DNA of 64,000 bases. Source: Pseudomonas beijingensis. Lineage in GTDB: Bacteria; Pseudomonadota; Gammaproteobacteria; Pseudomonadales; Pseudomonadaceae. Of this stretch, positions 1 to 6,337 are shown piece by piece. A program made the position numbers and the translations under genes. Under the pieces are notes generated by a model. It worked only from the letters and a program-made list of their open reading frames with translations. It was not told where the DNA came from and ran no database searches. The first letter of the stretch is position 1. The number at the start of each line of letters is the position of its first letter. The stretch spans positions 3,600,001 through 3,664,000 of the forward strand of contig NZ_CP117425.1 of the NCBI RefSeq assembly GCF_030687295.1, given 5' to 3'.

Positions 1-537
1 GGCATTGACCACATCAAAACCATTGTCGCGGCCCAACAGTCCTATGCCGTTGCCGTCAGTATTGTCGAGACAGTGCCGGTCGCAGCGTTGATCGACGATG
101 CCTTGCGCATGAGTGCTGGATTGCTGGCCCGCCAGGAGGTGACGATGGTCAAGGACATCGCCGACTTGCCCCTGTTGCCGTTGGACCGGCACCGGGTGCT
201 GCTGATTCTGGTGAACCTGATCGGTAATGCCAAGCAGGCGTTGGACGGCGTGATCGATCGCAGCCCATGTGTCACGCTCAGCGCCTCCCTCGCTGAAGGG
301 CAGGTATTGCGTATCACGGTGGCCGACAACGGCAATGGGATTGCGCCTGAGCACCTGCCGCGTATCTTTTCCCATGGCTTCACGACGCGCAAAGACGGTC
401 ACGGTTTCGGCCTGCACAGCTGCGCGCTGGCCGCGCAGGAAATGGGTGGCAGCTTGACGGTGCATAGCGACGGAGTTGGACAGGGCGCAACCTTTACTCT
501 CGATATTCCTCTTGAGGCTTCGCTGAGTAAGCGGTGA
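1..537 (+). CDS. Sensor histidine kinase, C-terminal part (cut by window edge)
   Basis: The frame is open from base 1 to a TGA at 535-537, giving 178 residues of a protein whose start lies outside the window. It shows the full HATPase_c ATP-binding domain of two-component sensor kinases: an N-box (NLIGNAKQAL), the G1 box (DNGNGI), and an F/G2 segment (FTTRKDGHGFGLH). Because the phosphoacceptor helix and the sensing domain are missing, neither the signal nor the partner regulator can be named. The family autophosphorylates on histidine at the inner membrane. The C-terminal FTTKxxGHGFGLH form is common in PAS-containing kinases. It is convergent with the efflux operon that ends at 555. Confidence 0.85.
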   Translation, partial: GIDHIKTIVAAQQSYAVAVSIVETVPVAALIDDALRMSAGLLARQEVTMVKDIADLPLLPLDRHRVLLILVNLIGNAKQALDGVIDRSPCVTLSASLAEGQVLRITVADNGNGIAPEHLPRIFSHGFTTRKDGHGFGLHSCALAAQEMGGSLTVHSDGVGQGATFTLDIPLEASLSKR

Positions 538-554
538 ACACCGGACCGCAGAGA

Positions 555-1619
555 CTACTGGTCGACGATCGGCTGCGCTGGGCACTGGTCGCCTCGGCCG
601 GCATGGGTGCTTGGCCACAGCAGCGTGGCCAGGCCAATGGCATAGACAACCGCAAATAGCACGTAGGCAATACGGGTGGAAAACAGCTGGGGCGTTTCTG
701 TCGGCAACGGTGATACACCGAGCCCGAACAGAATAAGGAAGGTCATGAGCCCCCCGCCGAATACTTTGCCAGCGGCGTTACCCATGGCGGCTCGGCCGGC
801 AAACAGCAGGCTTACCAGCAGCAGGATCAGCGCCACCAGCCATAGGGTCGGCCGCAGTTCGAACAGCGTGAAGGCCAGGGAAGCCACCACCCCGCCCAGC
901 AGGTTGACCATCACCAGGCCAAGGGCGGTGCGGCTGCTCATGCCAAGGGAAAACTGGCTAAGCAACGAGGCCACCGTGATGGGGACGACCATCGCCGTGG
1001 CCAGTCGCGGGTCGCTCAGGCACAGGGCAATCATGGCCAGCAGAATCGCCGCGCTGGCCATGGCCTGATGAATCACCCGCGTCAGCTCGCGTGGCTGGGG
1101 GATTTGCGGGTCGGTGTGTTCACTTGCAGGGTCGGGCAGCAGCGCATGGGCGCCCCAAGTCAGCAGCAAACCCAGGCTGACCGCCTTGACCAGCACTAGC
1201 ACGATGGACTCGCCCAGATCAGGCTGCACGATATCGAGCGTCGGCACCACAATGGCAATGACCAGCATCAGCGCCGGTCCCGCGCCGCCCAGTTGTTGGC
1301 CTTGCGCGGTAAAACAGGCGAAATAGAACAGCCACAGCACCGGCAGGAGCACCCACGGCCGCTCACCGAGCATGCCGGTAATACACACCAGCAGCGCGCC
1401 GGCCAGCATGCACACCAGCAACGTTGTCAATCCCTGAGATAGCGCTGGCGCACGGCGGTTGGCCAAGAGGAACTGGATGGCGAACAGCGGCGCGAGAAAA
1501 GGCAAAATGTCGTCCAGGAGCAGACCCGTGCACAAGCCCACGGTCACTGCCAGGGCGACGCGCAATCCCTGGCGTTTGATTCGCAGCAGCTCCAGCGCAA
1601 CTTGCCGATCAATTGACAT
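555..1619 (-). CDS. DUF2955 / FUSC-like inner-membrane efflux protein
   Basis: A 354-residue integral membrane protein with two blocks of hydrophobic segments (about residues 20-165 and 190-335) separated by a hydrophilic linker. This layout is that of DUF2955, related to fusaric-acid-resistance/aromatic acid exporters. Its start ATG lies inside the end of the HlyD-type adaptor gene (11-bp overlap at 1609-1619), so the two are almost certainly co-translated and form an export pair. The family is thought to export aromatic or weak acids with a HlyD adaptor; the substrate here is unknown. It is the last gene of a three-gene minus-strand operon. Confidence 0.8.
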   Translation of the reverse strand: MSIDRQVALELLRIKRQGLRVALAVTVGLCTGLLLDDILPFLAPLFAIQFLLANRRAPALSQGLTTLLVCMLAGALLVCITGMLGERPWVLLPVLWLFYFACFTAQGQQLGGAGPALMLVIAIVVPTLDIVQPDLGESIVLVLVKAVSLGLLLTWGAHALLPDPASEHTDPQIPQPRELTRVIHQAMASAAILLAMIALCLSDPRLATAMVVPITVASLLSQFSLGMSSRTALGLVMVNLLGGVVASLAFTLFELRPTLWLVALILLLVSLLFAGRAAMGNAAGKVFGGGLMTFLILFGLGVSPLPTETPQLFSTRIAYVLFAVVYAIGLATLLWPSTHAGRGDQCPAQPIVDQ

Positions 1620-2739
1620 AGTTCAGCCAGGCGCCCAGGCGTGTCATGAATGCCCCCAGTGCGTTAGTCATGGGGTTGTCATCGGTATAGATCACCACGG
1701 TTACCTGTGAGCCATAACGCGGGCCGATCGGGTGAGGTTCCTCCACTATCAGGCGAACTGGAAAGCGCTGCGGGTCGCGCACCCAACCACTCTCGTTGCG
1801 CACCGAGGGCAGGGCTGCGTTGCTGCTGTCCTGTTGCGCGACGCCCCAACCCACGCTTTCAACGCGGCCTTTGAACACGCGACCTGGCAATACATCGAAC
1901 ACCAGTTCCGCCGGGTCGTCAGCCTGCACATGTTCCAGGCTGTTTTCCTTGAAGGCGGCAGACACCCATACGGTAGTTCTGTCGATGAAGGTCAGTGCCG
2001 GTTGGCCAGCGCTGACGACCTGGCCAACGGCGAGCTGGAGATGGGTGATCACGCCATCGGCCGGTGCAATGACTTCGGTACGCACCAGATCTAACCGGGC
2101 TTTTTCCAGCGCCGCCAGGGCTTGTTTGAATTGCGGGTTGTCGTTGCCTTTGGGCCCTAATTGCTGGCGCGATCGTTCCAGGTCGGCTTGGGCTTTGCTC
2201 ACGGCCGCCTCGGCGGAGCTCAGCGAAGCTTTGGCTTCATCTTGGCGGGCGGGGGCGAACACACCGCGCTCGACCAATTGATTCACTCGCCGGGCTTGCT
2301 CGCGTATGTTGTCGCGCTGTGCACGCGCCGACACCAGCTGTGCCTGGGCGGCATCCACCGAGGCGGTACTGGCACCCAATGTCTGGCCGGTTTCCTCCAG
2401 CCGTGCTTCAGCTTCGCTGACGACAAGCTTGTAGGGTTGCGGGTCGATACGAAACAGCACCTGGCCGGCCTTCACCCGGGCATTGTCGAGCACCGCAATC
2501 TCTGTCACACGGCCACCCACCTCGGCAGCCATTTCCACCACATAGGCTTGCACCACGGCTTGCGACGTCGAGGGCGTGCGCCGCTCCATAATAATGGAGA
2601 GGGTAAACAGCACGGCGATCAACACCGCGGCGCCTAGCGCAATGCGCCGCAGCGGATTGGCTGGCGCAGGCTTTTCAGGAGGCGGTTCAGTTTGGCGCTC
2701 AGGTTCGACGGAAACTGGCGAGTTCTGTGTTTCGGGCAT
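1609..2739 (-). CDS. HlyD/EmrA-family periplasmic adaptor of an efflux pump
   Basis: 376 residues: a Pro-rich cytoplasmic N-terminus (1-30), one membrane anchor (about 31-50), a barrel-sandwich/lipoyl half, a long alpha-helical hairpin rich in Ala/Glu/Arg (about 100-210), then the second lipoyl half and a beta-barrel. This is the standard membrane-fusion-protein order and length. It bridges an inner-membrane pump to an outer-membrane channel; the pump is most likely the overlapping DUF2955 protein. No outer-membrane TolC-type gene is nearby. The ATG at 2739 follows an AGGTG at suitable distance. Confidence 0.85.
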   Translation of the reverse strand: MPETQNSPVSVEPERQTEPPPEKPAPANPLRRIALGAAVLIAVLFTLSIIMERRTPSTSQAVVQAYVVEMAAEVGGRVTEIAVLDNARVKAGQVLFRIDPQPYKLVVSEAEARLEETGQTLGASTASVDAAQAQLVSARAQRDNIREQARRVNQLVERGVFAPARQDEAKASLSSAEAAVSKAQADLERSRQQLGPKGNDNPQFKQALAALEKARLDLVRTEVIAPADGVITHLQLAVGQVVSAGQPALTFIDRTTVWVSAAFKENSLEHVQADDPAELVFDVLPGRVFKGRVESVGWGVAQQDSSNAALPSVRNESGWVRDPQRFPVRLIVEEPHPIGPRYGSQVTVVIYTDDNPMTNALGAFMTRLGAWLNYVN

Positions 2740-2813
2740 GTCGGCACCTGTAAGTCATGGCAACTCAAGAAAAACTGGCAGCGCGCCGGGGAGAGGCGAT
2801 CCGGGGCGTTGGC

Positions 2814-3332
2814 TCAGACCGGGTCAGTGGCCGTGACCCGTGCGGTGCGGATAAACAGCGCGCGCAATTTCTCCCAGAAGTTGCCACCCAGTACGAAGAA
2901 GCTGCCAACCAGCAGTGCATCGCCGAGCAGTTGTAATGCCCAGCTATTGGGGCGCAGACCGGGCGCGAGGGTATCAACATAGGGTTCGAGAAAGGAGCAC
3001 ACCAGCGGCAAGCAGAACATCACCAGGCCAATCCGGTGGCGGGTGACGCTGACCTCCTGTTCAGCGCTGGGCACAAGGCCTGACACATAGCTGAACACAT
3101 GCTGCTTGAGCTCTTGAAAACCCGCCTTGCCCATCACGGCGATGACCAGCAGCAACAGCACCTTGTTGATGATGAACAGGGCGCCGGTGATCGCCGCGAT
3201 GGTGGCGCGGGGTACATCCGCGGCCGCGGCCAGCGGCACCAACAACCACAACGTGAGCATTAGACAAAGAATGGCGATGCCTAACTTGAAGCGCCATTTC
3301 GCGGACGTTGCCGGAGACTGTGCCGTGGCCAT
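2814..3332 (-). CDS. Small membrane protein ('transporter suffix' type) of the efflux operon
   Basis: 172 residues with four hydrophobic segments (about 15-40, 45-70, 100-125, 130-150) and polar ends. It resembles the proteins labelled transporter suffix domain-containing in databases; no catalytic residues are recognisable. It lies 74 bp upstream of the HlyD-type adaptor on the same strand and is probably the first gene of that operon. An AAGG-type ribosome site precedes the ATG at 3332. Its function is unknown. The 169 bp between it and the Lrp-type gene hold nothing recognisable. Confidence 0.65.
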   Translation of the reverse strand: MATAQSPATSAKWRFKLGIAILCLMLTLWLLVPLAAAADVPRATIAAITGALFIINKVLLLLVIAVMGKAGFQELKQHVFSYVSGLVPSAEQEVSVTRHRIGLVMFCLPLVCSFLEPYVDTLAPGLRPNSWALQLLGDALLVGSFFVLGGNFWEKLRALFIRTARVTATDPV

Positions 3333-3501
3333 GCTGCCTTACCTTTCTTTAACATTGTTATTGGTTGTGGTCTGGAGCGAAATTGAGCTTAGCAGCTGGA
3401 TTGCCAACGCATTCAGTCGTGTCAGTTTTTCTGCGCCTGCCCCAATCCATTACAAAAAGGTTGGCGCTGAGGCTGTGGGTCAAGGCGACCTGAGTGGAGC
3501 C

Positions 3502-4011
3502 TCAAAGGGGGATGTGGGTTGTCGACAAGACCTGGCGCAACCCCATGAACGAGCGAATCTGACGAACCCCAGGCAGGTAAAGCAATTGCTCCGCGTGGAG
3601 CCGGTTGAAACTGTTGCTGTCCTTGGTGCGCAGCAACATGAAGTAGTCGAACTCCCCCGTCACCACATGGCACTCCATGCAGCCGGACACTTTTTGTGCG
3701 GCCGCCTCGAATGCGGCGAAGGATTCCGGTGTGGAGCGGTCCAGCACTACACCGATCAAGACCACCATCCCCGCATCCAGCGCTTCATTGTCCAGCAGTG
3801 CGACGATGTTCTTGATCAGGCCGACCTGCTTGAGTCGTTCGACGCGCCTGAGGCAGGCCGGGGCACTCAGTTTCACCTTCTCTGCGAGCGCCACGTTGGA
3901 GATGGAGGCATCCCGTTGCAGGACCTTGAGAATAGCGCGGTCGGTTCGATCCAGTGGATGCGGCACCGGGACCGTAGCGCCCGGGTTCTTGTGAGCGTTT
4001 GTTGCTCTCAT
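3502..4011 (-). CDS. acdR: Lrp/AsnC-family regulator of ACC deaminase
   Basis: 169 residues from the ATG at 4011; the longer reading frame would need a GTG. An N-terminal Lrp-type helix-turn-helix (about residues 20-75, with ISNVALAEKVKLS and a recognition helix around ACLRRVERL) is followed by a RAM/AsnC ligand-binding domain. The gene is divergent from acdS with a 199-bp shared promoter region. In Pseudomonas the Lrp-type AcdR is known to activate acdS in response to its ligand complex, so position and family together support the name. It also resembles MdeR, the Lrp homologue that controls the mdeAB genes of P. putida. Confidence 0.8.
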   Translation of the reverse strand: MRATNAHKNPGATVPVPHPLDRTDRAILKVLQRDASISNVALAEKVKLSAPACLRRVERLKQVGLIKNIVALLDNEALDAGMVVLIGVVLDRSTPESFAAFEAAAQKVSGCMECHVVTGEFDYFMLLRTKDSNSFNRLHAEQLLYLPGVRQIRSFMGLRQVLSTTHIPL

Positions 4012-4210
4012 ATTGAATTCCACGCATTAAAAGTATGTTTGATGTGCCTTCATGGAAATTATATTTTTCCAATTGATGGAAACTTGCAACACATATTTTT
4101 CGAATTTTTCTTAATATTGAACTCATCGAAGCCCCTCCGGAAAGAGCCTGGAATGCGGTCTTTTCCCTTTCGGTCTGGCGCTTGGATATCCCATATCAAG
4201 GAGCAGAGTC
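4012..4210. promoter_or_regulatory. acdR-acdS divergent promoter region with phased GGAAA/TTTCC half-sites
   Basis: This AT-rich 199-bp region separates the divergent acdR and acdS genes. It contains GGAAA (4054-4058), TTTCC (4066-4070) and GGAAA (4078-4082), each separated by seven bases, giving two overlapping palindromes. The first extends to TGGAAA...TTTCCA at 4053-4071 with an AT-only centre, the shape expected of an Lrp-family operator. It is therefore the best candidate AcdR site. AAGGAG lies just upstream of the acdS ATG. The -35/-10 boxes cannot be assigned with confidence. Confidence 0.5.
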
Positions 4211-5227
4211 ATGAACCTGAATCGTTTTGAACGTTATCCGTTGACCTTTGGTCCTTCTCCCATCACGCCTTTGAAGCGCCTCAGTAAACATCTGGGGGGC
4301 AAGGTGGAGCTGTATGCCAAACGTGAAGACTGCAACAGTGGCCTGGCCTTTGGTGGGAACAAGACACGCAAGCTCGAATACCTCATTCCCGAAGCGCTCG
4401 AGCAAGGCTGCGATACGCTGGTTTCCATCGGTGGCATTCAATCGAACCAGACTCGCCAGGTCGCTGCGGTCGCTGCCCACCTGGGCATGAAGTGCGTATT
4501 GGTGCAGGAAAATTGGGTGAACTATTCCGACGCGGTGTATGACCGGGTAGGCAACATCGAGATGTCGCGGATCATGGGCGCTGACGTGCGGCTTGACGCA
4601 GCAGGTTTCGATATTGGTATCCGGCCAAGTTGGGAAAAGGCCATGAGCGATGTCGTGGAGCAGGGCGGCAAACCGTTTCCGATTCCGGCGGGTTGTTCCG
4701 AGCACCCGTATGGCGGCCTCGGTTTCGTCGGCTTTGCCGAAGAAGTACGGCAGCAGGAAAAAGAACTGGGCTTCAAGTTTGATTACATCGTGGTCTGCTC
4801 GGTGACCGGTAGTACGCAGGCGGGCATGGTTGTCGGTTTCGCGGCTGACGGTCGTTCCAAGCATGTGATTGGTATTGATGCTTCGGCCAAGCCGGAACAG
4901 ACCAAGGCACAGATCCTGCGCATCGCCCGGCACACGGCTGAGCTGGTGGAGCTGGGTCGCGAGATTACGGAAGAGGATGTGGTGCTCGATACGCGTTTCG
5001 CCTACCCGGAATATGGCTTGCCCAACGAAGGTACGTTGGAAGCCATCCGGCTGTGCGGCAGCCTTGAAGGGGTGCTGACAGATCCGGTGTACGAAGGTAA
5101 ATCGATGCATGGCATGATTGAAATGGTGCGTCGTGGTGAATTTCCCGAAGGTTCCAAAGTGCTTTACGCACACTTGGGTGGAGCACCGGCGCTGAATGCC
5201 TACAGCTTCCTGTTTCGTAACGGCTAA
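4211..5227 (+). CDS. acdS: 1-aminocyclopropane-1-carboxylate (ACC) deaminase
   Basis: 338 residues, exactly the usual length. This PLP enzyme of the tryptophan-synthase-beta fold opens ACC, the plant ethylene precursor, to 2-oxobutyrate and ammonia in the cytoplasm. Diagnostic residues are all in place: Lys51 for the PLP Schiff base ([10 protein letters not shown]), Ser78, Tyr268, Tyr294, Glu295 and Leu322. The Glu295/Leu322 pair separates true ACC deaminases from D-cysteine desulfhydrases. The start is supported by AAGGAG nine bases upstream. The product 2-oxobutyrate is the expected substrate of the E1 enzyme encoded at 6334-9033. Confidence 0.97.
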   Translation: MNLNRFERYPLTFGPSPITPLKRLSKHLGGKVELYAKREDCNSGLAFGGNKTRKLEYLIPEALEQGCDTLVSIGGIQSNQTRQVAAVAAHLGMKCVLVQENWVNYSDAVYDRVGNIEMSRIMGADVRLDAAGFDIGIRPSWEKAMSDVVEQGGKPFPIPAGCSEHPYGGLGFVGFAEEVRQQEKELGFKFDYIVVCSVTGSTQAGMVVGFAADGRSKHVIGIDASAKPEQTKAQILRIARHTAELVELGREITEEDVVLDTRFAYPEYGLPNEGTLEAIRLCGSLEGVLTDPVYEGKSMHGMIEMVRRGEFPEGSKVLYAHLGGAPALNAYSFLFRNG

Positions 5228-5249
5228 GCGTAGAACTGCTTGGAGTTTC

Positions 5250-5354
5250 CTGTGGGAGCCCCTGTGGGATCGAGCTTGCTCGCGATTGCGTTGGTTCAGT
5301 GTCTACAGAAGTAACTGACAATCGCTATCGCGAGCAAGCTCGCTCCCACAAGGG
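5250..5354. repeat. REP pair (inverted) downstream of acdS
   Basis: Two convergent copies of the Pseudomonas REP (about 5262-5286 and 5322-5352) share the core GAGCTTGCTCGCGA / TCGCGAGCAAGCTCG and face each other across a 35-bp spacer. A partial GTGGGAG duplicate precedes the first copy. In RNA the pair could fold into a large hairpin, which may limit read-through from acdS. Confidence 0.85.
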
Positions 5355-5396
5355 ATTATGTCAGCCAGGCTCACGAATCACGCCGGGAGTACCACC

Positions 5397-5858
5397 ATGC
5401 ATGCGATATCGCAGTCTGCAATCTGGGTGAAAGAACCGCTGGCCGATACCCGGGTCGTCATCGTGACCAGCGCCGCTTTGCCCAAATACATGATTGACCA
5501 GTTGCATATGGAGATCGACGACTGGGACCAGGTTGCTTATCTGGTGGTCCAGCAATCCAGGGCGTTTATGCTCGACTGGCTGCAATTTGGGTCCCACCCA
5601 ATAGCGTCGGCGCCGGCGACCACCTGCCGGGCCGGCCAACTGCTGCACGGCGTATCCAAAGGCTGTTTTTTACTGGATGTCGAAGCCAGCCCGATACCCC
5701 GTTTCACCTGGCTGGGATCAGTCTGCGGTCACCCACTGCGTGTCCTCAAACTGGGAGACGCAGCCTCCCATGCAGCGATCGATAAACAGGTGGAAGAGAT
5801 TTTATCGGTGACGCGGACACTGGTGAAAAGCGGGTTGCAGGAACGCTGTTTCAGCTGA
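5397..5858 (+). CDS. Protein of unknown function between acdS and the E1 gene
   Basis: 153 residues starting at the ATG at 5397, chosen because GGGAG lies eight bases upstream; an upstream in-frame ATG at 5358 sits right after the REP and lacks such a site. I recognise no domain. The chain alternates short beta-like hydrophobic stretches (RVVIVTSA, QVAYLVVQ, GCFLLDVE) with helices, and has no signal peptide or membrane segment. It has the same order of elements as the next protein (VVIVTSA versus IVVVVSA near the start, and a helix near the end), suggesting distant paralogy. Its position suggests a role linked to 2-oxobutyrate oxidation, but this is inference. Confidence 0.6.
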   Translation: MHAISQSAIWVKEPLADTRVVIVTSAALPKYMIDQLHMEIDDWDQVAYLVVQQSRAFMLDWLQFGSHPIASAPATTCRAGQLLHGVSKGCFLLDVEASPIPRFTWLGSVCGHPLRVLKLGDAASHAAIDKQVEEILSVTRTLVKSGLQERCFS

Positions 5859-5914
5859 CAAAAGTCATCGCCATTCATGGCTGAATCGAATACCCAAATA
5901 GAAAGGCCAAACCC

Positions 5915-6337
5915 ATGAGCCGATCTGACGACTGTGGTTCTAAAACCATGAAGTGGATGCGTGAGCCTTCGAACTGTACGCACATCGTTGTCGTAGTGTC
6001 CGCAATGGACAGTGATCATATTGATCTGATGCATCATGGCTTCAGCTGTTTTGACAATATTGCACTGGTGCAGGTTGAACCTCCGGATATCGGGACTGAC
6101 AGGTGTGTTGAAGTACACGTAACGGGGTGTGATTACAGCTTTCTCGTTTGCGGTGTACTTGAGGAGTATCTGTTAAACAATCTTTCCATTGGCCATCCGT
6201 GCATCTACCAGATAGGGCAAGGCAACTGGGCCGAGCGCTCCGTCATTGATGCGGTAGAGCACGTCAAAAAACTCGCCCGATTGAGCTATTCGCGCCACCT
6301 TGAAGCGTTGCCCGACATTTGCAGGAGATGCCCATGA
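5915..6337 (+). CDS. Protein of unknown function, translationally coupled to the E1 gene
   Basis: 140 residues. The TGA at 6335-6337 overlaps the ATG (6334) of the E1 gene in an ATGA arrangement, so the two are coupled. No known domain was recognised. It is Cys-rich for its size (Cys7, Cys21, and CICRRCP-like residues at the C-terminus) and has a beta-strand-like IVVVVSA at about 24-30. It may be a diverged copy of the preceding protein. No signal peptide is visible. Coupling implies a need for stoichiometry with, or action on, the dehydrogenase. Confidence 0.6.
   Translation: MSRSDDCGSKTMKWMREPSNCTHIVVVVSAMDSDHIDLMHHGFSCFDNIALVQVEPPDIGTDRCVEVHVTGCDYSFLVCGVLEEYLLNNLSIGHPCIYQIGQGNWAERSVIDAVEHVKKLARLSYSRHLEALPDICRRCP

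Noticed and set aside
3127..4230. 367-codon plus-strand frame across acdR
   Set aside because: It runs antisense to acdR and through the promoter region; no domain.
4196..5173. 325-codon minus-strand frame inside acdS
   Set aside because: Antisense shadow of acdS, His-rich, no motif.
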